Shown here: one piece after another, positions 37,714 to 47,358 of the stretch
Layout of the letters: each line of letters starts with the position of its first letter
How positions within the stretch are numbered: the stretch's first letter is position 1
Origin: Bordetella genomosp. 10
GTDB taxonomy: Bacteria; Pseudomonadota; Gammaproteobacteria; Burkholderiales; Burkholderiaceae_B
Reading direction: 5' to 3'
Assembly (NCBI RefSeq): GCF_002261225.1
Contig: NZ_NEVM01000005.1
Location: 3,038,001-3,102,000 of the forward strand
DNA: 64,000 nucleotides
Notes under the pieces: generated by a model
Told to the model about the DNA's origin: nothing
Seen by the model: only the letters and a program-made list of their open reading frames with translations
The model's database searches: none
Translations under genes and position numbers: made by a program

Positions 37714-37905
37714 GAACGGGCACCTACCCTAATACTTATATGAGGTTTTTGTAGGGTCGGCTGATTACCAAAACAGTGATACGCGGAATCACGATCCTGG
37801 ACCTGCCCGGCATCAGCTATCATTACCCCGTCAGATAGCTCGCTGATTTTACTGCGAATTCCGGTAATCTGCCTGCCACCTTTACTTGCGTTATGTCACG
37901 TCTTC
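37714..37905. promoter_or_regulatory. Divergent promoter region of the polysaccharide run and waaL
   Basis: About 190 bases between two divergent genes, AT-richer than the flanking genes. A short inverted repeat, ACCCTA at about 37725 and TAGGGT at about 37753, brackets an AT-rich stretch that on the minus strand reads TATAAGTATTAGG, a plausible -10 area for the long wecA-rml transcript. No convincing -35 was found. No JUMPstart/ops element was recognised. Confidence 0.35.
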
Positions 37906-39189
37906 ATGACCAAAACTCGCCGCTATTGCATCCTCTCCATATTGCTTAACGGATCTCTCGGCTTGTTACCGGTGATGCTGATGGCGACGTCTCAAGGCGG
38001 CAGCGCCTTGTTTTACGTGCTGCTGGCCTCCAGCCTGGCTGCGCTGGCCTGTCTGCCCGCCCCGCCGGACGGCAGTCTGCGAGGCTACAAGACGCTGGCG
38101 GCATGCATTGCCGTTACGCTGGCGGCGGTACTGGCCAGCCAGGGCGGGCATCACTTCGCCTCCGGGTCGGGGTCCGAATTCGAGCGCGCCGGCCGGCTGG
38201 TGCTGGGCATGCTCATCTGCCTGGCGGCGTTGCGGCGCCTGGATGAACGGGATTTATGGTATCCCATCCTGGGTTTTGCCGCGGCCGGCTGGGTGGCCGC
38301 CATTACCGTCGCCAAACTGGCCTGGGAAACCCAGGGACGCCCCGAAACCGAGGAGTACAACGCCGTCGGCTACGGCAATTTGTTGCTGCTGTTTGGCGTG
38401 CTCGTGGTGTTTTCGCTTGGCTGGCGCCTCACGCGGTACGCGCGCACCGAATTCGCCGTCAAGCTCGTCACCGCCGTCGCGGCGTTTTACGGTTTCATCC
38501 TGACCCAGACCCGCACGGGCTGGATGGCGGTGCCCGTCTTCATCCTGATCGGCGTGGCCCTTTTCGCCCACAAGGCGGGGCGCCGCAAGGCGATCGCGGC
38601 CTGTTTCATCGCCCTGGCCGTGGCGGCGGCCGTGGGCGCCAGCAGTTCCGCGCTGCGCCATCGGGTCGAGATGGGCGTTACCGAATTGCGCAAATGTGAA
38701 GTGGCGCCCTTGACGAACAGCTCTATGTGCATACGACTGCAGCTCTGGGGCGCCGCCTGGCGCATGTTCGAGGACGAGCCCCTCCTGGGCGTCGGCGGCG
38801 GCAAGCCCTTCGCTGCCCGCCTCCAGGCGGAGGAAGGCCGCGGCGTGTCAACCTATGTCGCACAAAATTTCGGTGAAGCGCACAGCGACCCGCTCTATAC
38901 GCTCGCCACGACGGGCATTTTGGGTGCAATCGCCCTGCTGCTGGCCTATTTCGCGCCGGCGTGGATTTTCTTCAAGCGATTGATCCGCAATGGCATTCCG
39001 CAGGAATACAGGGTAGCGGCGGCCATGGGGCTGGCTTTCTGCCTCGGCTTCGCCATATTCGGCCTGACCGAGCTCATGTTCCGCGGAATGCGCACGGTCT
39101 CTTTTTACGCGGTGAGCGTGGCTTGGCTGCTGGCTGCGTCACATTCTGCAACGAGCAGCTATGGACAATCCCATAGACGGAGCATCTGA
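37906..39189 (+). CDS. waaL: O-antigen ligase (WaaL-like, Wzy_C superfamily)
   Basis: A 427-residue inner-membrane protein with about twelve helices. The large periplasmic loop includes LTQTRTGWMAVPVF and, near residue 330, a His in GEAHSDPLYTLATTG, which matches the conserved region of O-antigen ligases. It would join the exported glycan to lipid A-core. A polymerase (Wzy) is the alternative, but ABC-dependent loci do not need one. It is transcribed away from the polysaccharide genes. Confidence 0.82.
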   Translation: MTKTRRYCILSILLNGSLGLLPVMLMATSQGGSALFYVLLASSLAALACLPAPPDGSLRGYKTLAACIAVTLAAVLASQGGHHFASGSGSEFERAGRLVLGMLICLAALRRLDERDLWYPILGFAAAGWVAAITVAKLAWETQGRPETEEYNAVGYGNLLLLFGVLVVFSLGWRLTRYARTEFAVKLVTAVAAFYGFILTQTRTGWMAVPVFILIGVALFAHKAGRRKAIAACFIALAVAAAVGASSSALRHRVEMGVTELRKCEVAPLTNSSMCIRLQLWGAAWRMFEDEPLLGVGGGKPFAARLQAEEGRGVSTYVAQNFGEAHSDPLYTLATTGILGAIALLLAYFAPAWIFFKRLIRNGIPQEYRVAAAMGLAFCLGFAIFGLTELMFRGMRTVSFYAVSVAWLLAASHSATSSYGQSHRRSI

Positions 39190-39232
39190 ACAGGTACAGA
39201 ATGGCTAAAACTCCATAAAAAAGGAGACAGCC

Positions 39233-39802
39233 ATGCGCATTTCAGATGCTCAATGGATTCCGTCGACCCAGCATCAAACCTGGGAAGCGCTGACCAGTTG
39301 TTCCGTTCTGCGGGAATGCATCCCCGGTTGTGTACAGGTGGAATGCAAATCGCCGACGGAATATGCCTTTACCGTGCGCGCCAAGGTGGCCGGTCTGGGC
39401 GCGGATTACGAAGGCGAGGTTCTGCTTTCGGACGTCAATGCGCCTCACGGGTGCACCCTTGTCTTCGAGGGCAAGGGCGCGGCGGCCGGCCTGGCGATCG
39501 GCACCGCCCAGGTCAACCTGACGCCGAAGGACGACGGCACCCGCCTGTCCTATACGGTAGCAGCGATGGCCGGCGGCAAACTGGGCGAAATCGGCGAGGC
39601 CACCCTGCTGAAGGCGGCCGAGAAAATCGTCGAGAAATTCTTCGCTTCCTTCATCGATTACATGTCGCGGCAGCCCCGGGTAGCGCCCCCGCCCGCGCCG
39701 GCCGAGCCCGAACCTCGCGGCCTGCAGAATTCCCCCTGGTCGTGGGCCGCGGTGATGGCGGTATTGCTGGTGTTCGTGGGCTATCACACCTTCTTTACCT
39801 GA
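39233..39802 (+). CDS. CoxG/SRPBCC-family protein with C-terminal membrane anchor
   Basis: A 189-residue protein. Residues 1-145 form an SRPBCC domain of the CoxG (carbon monoxide dehydrogenase subunit G) type: LRECIPGCVQVE, AKVAGLGADYEGEV and GIGTAQVNL-like text. A Pro-rich linker and one C-terminal helix (SWAAVMAVLLVFVGYHTFF) follow. A strong ribosome-binding site (AAGGAGACAGCC) precedes the ATG. No CO dehydrogenase genes are nearby, so the role is unknown. Confidence 0.85.
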   Translation: MRISDAQWIPSTQHQTWEALTSCSVLRECIPGCVQVECKSPTEYAFTVRAKVAGLGADYEGEVLLSDVNAPHGCTLVFEGKGAAAGLAIGTAQVNLTPKDDGTRLSYTVAAMAGGKLGEIGEATLLKAAEKIVEKFFASFIDYMSRQPRVAPPPAPAEPEPRGLQNSPWSWAAVMAVLLVFVGYHTFFT

Positions 39803-39918
39803 ATATCGACCACGCGGTTCACGGTTTTCTGACGGTAGACGCTGCCGTTCAGGAGTAAGCCGCCCCGGGTGATATGCTTGCGGCCCCAGGCCCTGGAGGC
39901 CTCGAGCCTTTGCCCGCC

Positions 39919-40794
39919 ATGCGTAGCCGCGATATCACCGACCTGCTCGTCCTGGCCGCCGTTTGGGGCGGATCGTTCCTGTTCATGCGCATCGGCGTGC
40001 CGGAATTCGGCCCTGCCGCCTTGATCGCATTACGCGTCGGCCTCGCCGCGCTGGCGCTGCTGCCCCTGTTGTTCTGGCAACACAAGACGCGCGTGCTGCT
40101 GCGCCACTGGAAGGCGATCTTCGTCGTCGGCACCTTCAACGCCACCCTGCCCTTCATTCTCTACGCCTATGCCGCCCAGCAACTGGGCGCGGGTTTCCTG
40201 TCCATCGCCAATGCCGTCACGCCGATGTGGGGCGCGGCCATAGGTTGGATCTGGCTGGGCGACCGGCTGCCGGCTTCGCGGGTGGCGGGTATGGCCCTGG
40301 GGCTGGCGGGTATCGTCGTTCTCGTCTGGGACAAATTCAATTTCGGCGCCGACGGCAGCGGCCTGGCCGTCCTGGCCGCCTTGCTGGCGCCCGTTTGCTA
40401 TGGCATCTCCGCCAATTGCGCCAAGCGCTACCTGTTCGGCGTCGACCCGTTGACCAACGCCACCGGCAGCATGCTCGCCTCGGCCTTGACGCTGCTGCCC
40501 TTCGCGATCTGGACCTGGCCGGCGCAGCCCGTTTCCTTTCACGCCTGGAGCGCCACCCTCCTGCTGGCGCTGGCCTGCACGGGCTTGGCTTATGTGTTGT
40601 TTTTCCGGCTTATCGCCAATGTGGGACCGATCGGCGCGATCAGCGTGACGTTTTTGGTACCTATCTTCGGCGTGTTCTGGGGCGCGTTCTTTTTGAACGA
40701 AATCGTCACGTCCAACATGCTGGCGGGCGCCGCGGTGGTATTGGCCGGCACCGCGCTGGCATTGGGCCTGGTGAGGCTTCCCGTCCTCCGCTGA
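39919..40794 (+). CDS. EamA/DMT-family transporter
   Basis: A 291-residue protein with ten membrane helices arranged as two EamA repeats (VWGGSFLFMRIGVPEFGP in the first, ACTGLAYVLFFRLIANVG in the second). The start MRSRDITDLL at 39919 is preferred to one 15 codons upstream. Substrate unknown; many members export amino acids or metabolites. Confidence 0.88.
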   Translation: MRSRDITDLLVLAAVWGGSFLFMRIGVPEFGPAALIALRVGLAALALLPLLFWQHKTRVLLRHWKAIFVVGTFNATLPFILYAYAAQQLGAGFLSIANAVTPMWGAAIGWIWLGDRLPASRVAGMALGLAGIVVLVWDKFNFGADGSGLAVLAALLAPVCYGISANCAKRYLFGVDPLTNATGSMLASALTLLPFAIWTWPAQPVSFHAWSATLLLALACTGLAYVLFFRLIANVGPIGAISVTFLVPIFGVFWGAFFLNEIVTSNMLAGAAVVLAGTALALGLVRLPVLR

Positions 40795-40868
40795 CGTCGT
40801 GCGCGATTGCGGTGCGCCGACGTGTGGCACGCCGATGTACCGCTTAATCTCACGATGGAAAACGTCAT

Positions 40869-41735
40869 ATGTTGTACGACCCTTTGGCCTGGCTGACCTG
40901 GGCCTGCATTTTCCTGGCCGCGGCATGCGCATGGCTACAGCCGCTGCGCTGGCAGGTCCACACCCCGCTGCTGCTGGCCTGCGGCTATACGGCCGCCGTG
41001 CTGGGTTTGCGGCTCTCCTGGGAAGCGCTGGTCATACTGGCCGTCCTGTACGCCATGGGCTACTCGGTCCAGGCCCGCAGGCCATGCCTGCAACGCGTCT
41101 TCGGCCACGCCGTCTATGTCGCGATGGCCGTCGCATTGGCGGCCCATATGCTGCCCGGTTTCGAGAATCCGATGGTGATCAACGCCACGCGCATAACGGC
41201 GGATGCCACGCCTTTTACGATGTATTTGAATCTGGACAAGCCGCTGGCCGGATTCTGGGTCGTGCTGGCGCTGCCCTGGACGATGCATCGCCGTTGCTGG
41301 CGGCATGCGCTTCCCGCCGCGGGTCTCGCACTGCTGTTGGCCGTGCCCGTCTGCATGATGTTGGCCGTTGCGTTGGGGCTGGTAGATTGGGCGCCGAAAG
41401 TGCCTTCCTACACGCTGATCTGGGCGATAAATAATCTGCTGCTGGTTTGCCTGGCCGAGGAAGCCTTCTTCCGCGCCTACGTGCAGGGCGGGCTGTCCCG
41501 CCTGCTGGGCAACAAGGAAGCGGCGCGCAATGGCGCATGGTTCGCATCGACCATCCTCTTCGCACTGGCACACTATGCCGGCGGATGGGAATGGATGCTG
41601 CTCGCTGCCGTCGCCGGCGTGGCATATGGCTACGCCTATCGTAGAGGCGGCCTGCGCGCGGCGGTGCTTGCGCATTTCGGTTTGAATGCCGCGCATTTCT
41701 TCTTCTTCACTTACCCTGCCCTGCAAAATACGTAA
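40869..41735 (+). CDS. CPBP-family (CAAX-like) intramembrane metalloprotease
   Basis: A 288-residue polytopic protein with the EEAFFRAYVQG motif near residue 197, FALAHYAGG near 230 and HFGLNAAHF near 268, which together are the Glu-Glu-x3-Arg and His motifs of the CPBP (Abi/CAAX) family. Seven to eight helices. Substrate unknown. It is convergent with the next gene. Confidence 0.87.
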   Translation: MLYDPLAWLTWACIFLAAACAWLQPLRWQVHTPLLLACGYTAAVLGLRLSWEALVILAVLYAMGYSVQARRPCLQRVFGHAVYVAMAVALAAHMLPGFENPMVINATRITADATPFTMYLNLDKPLAGFWVVLALPWTMHRRCWRHALPAAGLALLLAVPVCMMLAVALGLVDWAPKVPSYTLIWAINNLLLVCLAEEAFFRAYVQGGLSRLLGNKEAARNGAWFASTILFALAHYAGGWEWMLLAAVAGVAYGYAYRRGGLRAAVLAHFGLNAAHFFFFTYPALQNT

Positions 41736-41756
41736 GCAGGTGGAAGGGCTGCGATC

Positions 41757-41828
41757 ACTGGACTACCCTCCTGGCGCTGCGCGCCTCCTCCCCGAGGGAG
41801 GATTCGCGCTTGGGGCGGCCCGGCGCGC
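41757..41828. repeat. GC-rich intergenic repeat with hairpin, possible bidirectional terminator
   Basis: The short space between two convergent genes contains TCCTCCC at 41786-41792 and GGGAGGA at 41796-41802, a 7-bp stem with a 3-base loop, flanked by GCGC on both sides. The surrounding text (CTGGCGCTGCGCGCC ... GGGGCGGCCCGGCGCG) resembles a dispersed intergenic repeat I recall from Bordetella/Achromobacter genomes. No T-tract follows. It may act as a terminator for both sides. Confidence 0.45.
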
Positions 41829-43361
41829 TCATAGGCATATGAGCTTCACGTTGCTCACTTCCATTGCCGCGCCGGCCGCGGAGTAGGTAAGCATCACCTG
41901 CACCGGCTCGTCCTCTTTGGCAAAGGCGAGCTGGATACGGTCGCTGCCAGCCGGATAGGATCTGCGTGCGGAATGATTCTGGCCTCCAGCGGAAACCCAT
42001 TCGACAGCGACTTCGCCAGGGACGGGCAAGACGGCGTCGGCGACAACAGCGGCGCCCTTGGCCCCACCGCAAACGTTGGCGGCGACGCGGAAGGTTCGTT
42101 GATCTACCCTCGCCGGCAGCACCGAATGGTTGCTCGCATCCCGGACCTGTCGATTGCGGATGTCCATGGGCCAATCGTTGCCAGGTATCACGGGGGGCAA
42201 TGGAATCGTCAAATTGGGCTCATACTTCGACAGCGCAGCGTATTGTTCGTAGTACCTGTCCTCTTGCGGAAAGCGCTTGTTTATCTGGCTGGCGACAGGC
42301 ACTACAAGAAAGATTGCCGCCAGAATCGCTATCCACTTTTTCTGCTGCACCTGTAGCGCTACACAGGCAATGACGAGCGCGTACGGAACGACGAAATAGC
42401 GGGAGCCATTTCCTATCGGACTGATCACGCTCGGCATATTCTTGATGCTGTAGAGCCCTGCCGCATAAACCACGACGGCGCAAACGATCAGCATCAGCCG
42501 GTTCACGCTGGTCTTGTACAGGCTTAGCAACAACAAGACCCAGAACGCCATGCCTGCGATGCCGACGGCGGGCTTCTGGATACCGAACTTCAGGAACGTG
42601 AGTAAGGCCGCGGTCCAATGATGCAAGTCTCCGTCGGCGTGACCAACAGCTCGCGGAGATGTGAGCAGGAAAAAGACCTGTATGGCGGCACCTGCCAATA
42701 CTACCGACGCGATCCGCCATTGCTTTTCCCGCCAGCCGACGAATGCCGCGACGGGTGCATAGAGGATGGAGAAAGGACCGGTCAACGACATCACGGCCAC
42801 CAAAGGTAGCGTGCGCGCGCCGAATCGGGAGGGATGGCAGCAGATCAGGGCTAGAGCGATAGCCAACCACCATTGGGCATTGGTCAGCGTCAGGAACGTT
42901 TCGCCGCCGTGCGGCTGGGACAGCATCATCCCCATGCCTACGACAGCGGTAGCGGCGCCGGCGATACCGGCGTTGCTGTCTGGAACGACCCGTTTGAATG
43001 CCCAGAACGCCAGCAGGACCGCGCAGAGCCAGCCCGAAAAGTACACATAAGGCACCGCTATGAGCGGAAAGATACCTGCTACCAGGGCAAAGAAGCGGGC
43101 ATAGACATGCAGATATCCCGCATACGGGGTGACAAACGATCCTACTCCGTACGTCTGGGCGCCGTTGAAGAAGATCGGCCCGTCCTCAGCCCACAATGAC
43201 TGCACGATGAAGTCGTGAAAACCGTAGCGATGAATCAGGCCAAGGCTGGTCAGGCCTATGAAAACAAGCCAGATCAACAAGTCGAACCTGAACCGTCCTT
43301 TTACGCCGTGCTGCCCCACCGATTCCAAAGCGCTCTCTCGTCTCCTTTTGCGGATTTGCAA
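41829..43361 (-). CDS. Polytopic membrane protein of unknown function, GT-C-like
   Basis: A 510-residue protein with about ten helices over residues 25-365 and a C-terminal soluble region of about 140 residues rich in beta structure. An early acidic segment (SLWAEDGPIFFNGAQTYG, near 57) lies in the first extracytoplasmic loop, where GT-C enzymes carry a catalytic Asp/Glu. I do not recognise a named family. It stands apart from the polysaccharide run but close to waaL, so a role in glycan modification is possible. Confidence 0.7.
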   Translation of the reverse strand: MQIRKRRRESALESVGQHGVKGRFRFDLLIWLVFIGLTSLGLIHRYGFHDFIVQSLWAEDGPIFFNGAQTYGVGSFVTPYAGYLHVYARFFALVAGIFPLIAVPYVYFSGWLCAVLLAFWAFKRVVPDSNAGIAGAATAVVGMGMMLSQPHGGETFLTLTNAQWWLAIALALICCHPSRFGARTLPLVAVMSLTGPFSILYAPVAAFVGWREKQWRIASVVLAGAAIQVFFLLTSPRAVGHADGDLHHWTAALLTFLKFGIQKPAVGIAGMAFWVLLLLSLYKTSVNRLMLIVCAVVVYAAGLYSIKNMPSVISPIGNGSRYFVVPYALVIACVALQVQQKKWIAILAAIFLVVPVASQINKRFPQEDRYYEQYAALSKYEPNLTIPLPPVIPGNDWPMDIRNRQVRDASNHSVLPARVDQRTFRVAANVCGGAKGAAVVADAVLPVPGEVAVEWVSAGGQNHSARRSYPAGSDRIQLAFAKEDEPVQVMLTYSAAGAAMEVSNVKLICL

Positions 43362-43507
43362 TCATAGACTGAAAGTCGAAATGTCCTGATGCTCTTCGCT
43401 CCCTGCCAGCCCCTTGCCATCACTCGCGTCATACCTCATGGCATAACGCCCGTCCGTGTCTTACGATGGCGGCATGTGGCGGATCCAGCACAGGCACACG
43501 CGCCGAT

Positions 43508-44713
43508 TCAAACCCGCTCAAACACCCCCGCCGCTCCCATCCCCGTCCCCACGCACATGGTCACCATGCCGTACTTCAACTGCCGGCGCCGCAAGCCATG
43601 CACCAGCGTCGCCGCGCGGATGGCGCCGGTGGCGCCCAGGGGGTGGCCCAGGGCGATGGCGCCGCCCAGGGGGTTGACCTTGTCCGGGTCCAGGCCCAGG
43701 TCGCGGATGACCGCCAGCGATTGCGCGGCGAAGGCCTCGTTCAGTTCTATCCAGTCGATCTGGTCCAGGGACAGGCCGGCCTGGTCCAGCGCGGCCGGGA
43801 TGGCGGCGCGCGGGCCTATGCCCATGATCTCCGGCGCGACGCCTCGCACGGCGCAGCCGACGTAGCGCGCCAGCGGCGTCAGGCCATGGTCGCGCACGGC
43901 GCGCTCGGAGGCCAGCAGCAGGACGGCGGCGCCGTCCGAGGTCTGCGAGCTGTTGCCGGCCGTGACGCTGCCACCCGCGGCGAAGACGGGTTTCAGGCGC
44001 GCCAGGGCCTCGGCGGAGGTGTCTTCGCGCGGGCCTTCGTCGCGCGAGAATGCGATGCCGGCGTGCACGGGCTGGCCCATGCCCTGCGATAGATCGGGCG
44101 CGCGCAGCATCACCGGCACGCTGCTGATCTCCGCGTCGAACTCGCCCGCCTTCTGCGCGGCCAGCGCGTGCTGGTGCGAGCGCAGCGCGAAGGCGTCCTG
44201 GTCTTCGCGCGAGACCTGCCACTGCCGCGCCACGCGTTCGGCGGTCAGGCCCATGCCATAGGCGATGCCGATGTTTTCATCATGGGCAAACACGGATGGC
44301 GAGAAGGACGGCGCGTAGCCCATCATCGGCACCTGGCTCATGGATTCCGTGCCGCCCGCCAGCATGACGTCGGCCTCGCCGACCCGGATGCGATCCGCCG
44401 CCAGCGCGATGGCGCTCAGGCCGGAGGCGCAGAAGCGGTTCACGGTCATGCCGGCGACGGTGTCGGGCAAGCCGGCCAGCAGCGCGGCCAGGCGAGCAAC
44501 GTTCAGGCCTTGCGGACCTTCCGGCCGGGCGCAGCCGATCACGGCGTCCTGGATGACACCGGGGTCCAGCGTCGGCACATGAGCCAGCGCGGCGCGGATG
44601 ACGTGCGCCAACAGGTCGTCCGGGCGCATCGTGCGCAGCGCGCCGCGCGGCGCCTTGCCGACCGGCGAGCGGGTCGCCGCGACGATATAGGCATCTTGCA
44701 AAGTCCGAGTCAT
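43508..44713 (-). CDS. fadA: Acetyl-CoA acyltransferase (thiolase)
   Basis: A 401-residue thiolase: catalytic Cys in NRFCASGLSAIAL, the pattern NEAFAAQSLAVI, and GHPLGATGAIRA followed by MCVGTGMGAAG with the second Cys. ATG at 44713 (MTRTLQDAYIV). It cleaves 3-ketoacyl-CoA in beta-oxidation and follows the dehydrogenase/hydratase gene by 61 bases on the same strand, forming a pathway pair. The symbol is by role; degradative rather than biosynthetic thiolase is inferred. Confidence 0.9.
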   Translation of the reverse strand: MTRTLQDAYIVAATRSPVGKAPRGALRTMRPDDLLAHVIRAALAHVPTLDPGVIQDAVIGCARPEGPQGLNVARLAALLAGLPDTVAGMTVNRFCASGLSAIALAADRIRVGEADVMLAGGTESMSQVPMMGYAPSFSPSVFAHDENIGIAYGMGLTAERVARQWQVSREDQDAFALRSHQHALAAQKAGEFDAEISSVPVMLRAPDLSQGMGQPVHAGIAFSRDEGPREDTSAEALARLKPVFAAGGSVTAGNSSQTSDGAAVLLLASERAVRDHGLTPLARYVGCAVRGVAPEIMGIGPRAAIPAALDQAGLSLDQIDWIELNEAFAAQSLAVIRDLGLDPDKVNPLGGAIALGHPLGATGAIRAATLVHGLRRRQLKYGMVTMCVGTGMGAAGVFERV

Positions 44714-44774
44714 GGCATTTCCTCGATTTATGAGCCGCCGAAAGCCACTATCCAGGCTGTCGAGCGCCAGCCCT

Positions 44775-47219
44775 TCAATTCCGCACCGGCTTGCCCGTCT
44801 TGAGCATGCCCGCAATGCGCTCCTGGGTCTTGGGCTGGCCCAGCAGCCGCAGGAAAGCCCGCCGCTCCTGCGCCAGCATCCATTCCTCGTCCACCAGCGA
44901 TCCCGGATCGACGTCCCCGCCGCATATGACTTCCGCCACGGCCAAACCCAGTTCGTAGTCGTAGGCGGAGATGAAGCCGCCGTCGCGCAGATTCACCAGT
45001 TGCGCGGTCAGCGTGGCGATGCCGTCGCGCCCGGCCACCGGGAAGGCTTGCGGCAGCGGCGGCCGCCAGCCGGCGTCGGCCAAGGCGCCCGCCTGCTGCA
45101 AGGCGGCGTGGAGCAAGGCGTCGGGATGCGGCACGACGGGGTCGCTTTCGCGCAGGTAGCCGATCTCGCGCGCGTCCAGGGCGGAACGCGAGACCTGCGC
45201 GGTCGCCACGGCCTGCGCGAACTTCTGGACGAACCATAGAAGCGGCGCTTCCGGCGCGCTGGCCGCGCGCAATTCGGCGGCGCGGCGCGCGCAGTAGGCC
45301 AGGCCGCCCGCGCCCGGCACCAGGCCGACGCCGACTTCCACCAGGCCGATGTAAGTCTCCATGTGCGCCACCCGCGCCGACGCATGCACGGCGATTTCGC
45401 AGCCGCCGCCCAAGGCCAGTCCCGCCAAGGCGACGACGGTGGGCACCTGGGCATTGCGCATGCGTTGCGCCACGCGCTGCAGGTCGCGCTCCATGGGCTC
45501 GATGGCGGCGCCGCCGCCCTGCATGAAGGCCGGCAGCATGGCCTGCAGGTCGGCGCCGGCGGAGAACGGCTCGCCGTCCTGCCAGATCACCAGGCCGCGG
45601 TAGCGGGCCTCGGCCAGGTCGATCGCGCGCAGCAGGCCCGCCGTCACGGCCGGGCTGATGGTGTGCATCTTGGTCTTGAAGGAGGCGATGAGCACGTCCT
45701 GGCGTCCCGGCGCGGGCGCGGTCCACAGGCGAAGATCGGCATCCTCGTGCACCGTGTCGCCCACCTCCCCGGCCGCCTCGCCCACCAGCAGCGGCGGCGC
45801 CAGATGCGTGGCATAGACCGGCAATGCGCGGCGCGCCTGGAATGCGCCGCGCGTGGGATTCCACGAACCGGCCGGCGTGTGCACGCCGCCGGCCTGCGCC
45901 ACGGGGCCTTCGAAGACCCAGGCCGGCAAAGGCGTGGCCGCCAGGGCATGTCCCTGGTCGATGTCGTCCTGGATCCAGCGCGCCACCTGTAGCCAGCCGG
46001 CGGCCTGCCAGACCTCGAAAGGCCCTTGCGCGTGGCCGAAGCCCCAGCGCATGGCCTGGTCCAGGTCGCGCGCGGTTTCCGCGATATCGGCCAGGTGCAC
46101 GGCGGCGTAATGGAAGGTATCGCGCAACAAGGCCCATACGAAGCGCGCCTGCGGGTGATCGCAGGCGCGCAAGGCCTGTAGCCGGCGCGCGGGATCGCGC
46201 TGCGCGAGCGCGGCGGCGACCTGCTCGTCCAGGCGCGCGTCGGCCGGCACGTAGTCGCGGGTCTTCGGGTCCAGGCGCAGGATAGTCTTGCCCGCCTTGC
46301 GATAGAACCCGGCGCCGGCCTTCTGGCCCAGCGCGCCCTGGCGCAACAGCTCGGCCAGCACCGGCGGCGTGGCGAAGGCGGCGTGGAAAGGATCGTCGGG
46401 CAGCCCGTCCTGCATGGTGCGCATGACGTGCTCCAGGGTGTCCAGGCCGACCACGTCCGCCGTGCGGAAGGTGCCCGACTTGGCGCGGCCCAGGCGCTTG
46501 CCGGTCAGCTCGTCGACCATGTCGTAGCCGAGGTCGTGGCGATCGGCCTCGATCATGGCCGCCATGATGCCGAATACGCCGATGCGGTTGCCCACGAAAT
46601 TGGGCGTGTCCTTCGCGCGCACGACGCGCTTGCCGAGATCGGCGACCAGGAAGGTCTCCAGGCGGTCCAGCAGCTCGGGAGCGGTGCGCGGCCCGGGTAT
46701 CAATTCGACCAGCGGCATGTAGCGCGGCGGGTTGAAGAAATGCACGCCGCAAAAGCGCGGCTGCACGTCCTCGGGCAGGCTGGTGGCCAGGTCGGCGAGC
46801 GACAGGCCCGAGGTATTGCTGGCCAGCGTCGCATGCGGCCCCAGCGCCGGCAGGATCAGGCGGTAGAGCTGCTCCTTCCAGTCGAGCCGCTCGGCGATGG
46901 CCTCGATGACGAGATCGCATTCGTGCAGGCGGTCCAGGTGCTCGTCATAGTTGAGCGGTTCGATGTGTTGCGCCAGGGCGGGCAGCGCCAGCGGCGCGGG
47001 ATTCAGCCTGGCCAGTCCGGCCACGGCCTTGCGCGCGATGGCGCTGCGGTCGGCGCCCTGCGCGGGCAAGTCGTACAAGAGCACCGGAAAACCGGCGTTG
47101 ACGCAATGCGCGGCGATCTGCGCGCCCATCACGCCGGCGCCGAGCACGGCGACCTTGCGTATGCGCGCGGCGGGCGCCGTGACGTCGGGCTCAGCGGGGG
47201 AATGCCTGGCTGTCTCCAT
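44775..47219 (-). CDS. 3-hydroxyacyl-CoA dehydrogenase/enoyl-CoA hydratase, FadN-type domain order
   Basis: An 814-residue bifunctional beta-oxidation enzyme. The NAD-binding dehydrogenase is N-terminal (VLGAGVMGAQIAAHC, VHFFNPPRYMPLVE), and the crotonase domain is C-terminal (FSAGADLQAML, ALGGGCEIAVHA, GVGLVPGAGGLAY). This order is that of FadN-like proteins, opposite to E. coli FadB/FadJ. The ATG at 47219 has a strong AGGAGAAAGAGG site; an ATG at 47276 is less likely. Paired with the thiolase gene downstream; no acyl-CoA dehydrogenase is next to them. Confidence 0.92.
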   Translation of the reverse strand: METARHSPAEPDVTAPAARIRKVAVLGAGVMGAQIAAHCVNAGFPVLLYDLPAQGADRSAIARKAVAGLARLNPAPLALPALAQHIEPLNYDEHLDRLHECDLVIEAIAERLDWKEQLYRLILPALGPHATLASNTSGLSLADLATSLPEDVQPRFCGVHFFNPPRYMPLVELIPGPRTAPELLDRLETFLVADLGKRVVRAKDTPNFVGNRIGVFGIMAAMIEADRHDLGYDMVDELTGKRLGRAKSGTFRTADVVGLDTLEHVMRTMQDGLPDDPFHAAFATPPVLAELLRQGALGQKAGAGFYRKAGKTILRLDPKTRDYVPADARLDEQVAAALAQRDPARRLQALRACDHPQARFVWALLRDTFHYAAVHLADIAETARDLDQAMRWGFGHAQGPFEVWQAAGWLQVARWIQDDIDQGHALAATPLPAWVFEGPVAQAGGVHTPAGSWNPTRGAFQARRALPVYATHLAPPLLVGEAAGEVGDTVHEDADLRLWTAPAPGRQDVLIASFKTKMHTISPAVTAGLLRAIDLAEARYRGLVIWQDGEPFSAGADLQAMLPAFMQGGGAAIEPMERDLQRVAQRMRNAQVPTVVALAGLALGGGCEIAVHASARVAHMETYIGLVEVGVGLVPGAGGLAYCARRAAELRAASAPEAPLLWFVQKFAQAVATAQVSRSALDAREIGYLRESDPVVPHPDALLHAALQQAGALADAGWRPPLPQAFPVAGRDGIATLTAQLVNLRDGGFISAYDYELGLAVAEVICGGDVDPGSLVDEEWMLAQERRAFLRLLGQPKTQERIAGMLKTGKPVRN

Positions 47220-47358
47220 GCCTCTTTCTCCTGGCGCTGCCGCGGCCCGCGGCGGCGCATCCGTGCATTGATCCATTCAACGTAAGGGCCAGCATAACGC
47301 GGGCGCCCCGTCCTTGTCCGCCGCACGGGATGATGCGGGCGGTGCCCCGGCCTGCGCC

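Noticed and set aside
37714..37905. JUMPstart/ops element ahead of the polysaccharide genes
   Set aside because: No GGCGGTAG-type core was found in either strand of the divergent region.
44728..46920. 730-codon open frame overlapping the FadN-like gene
   Set aside because: Same strand but another frame; Arg/Ala/Gly-rich with no domain, whereas the FadN-like frame has both full domains.
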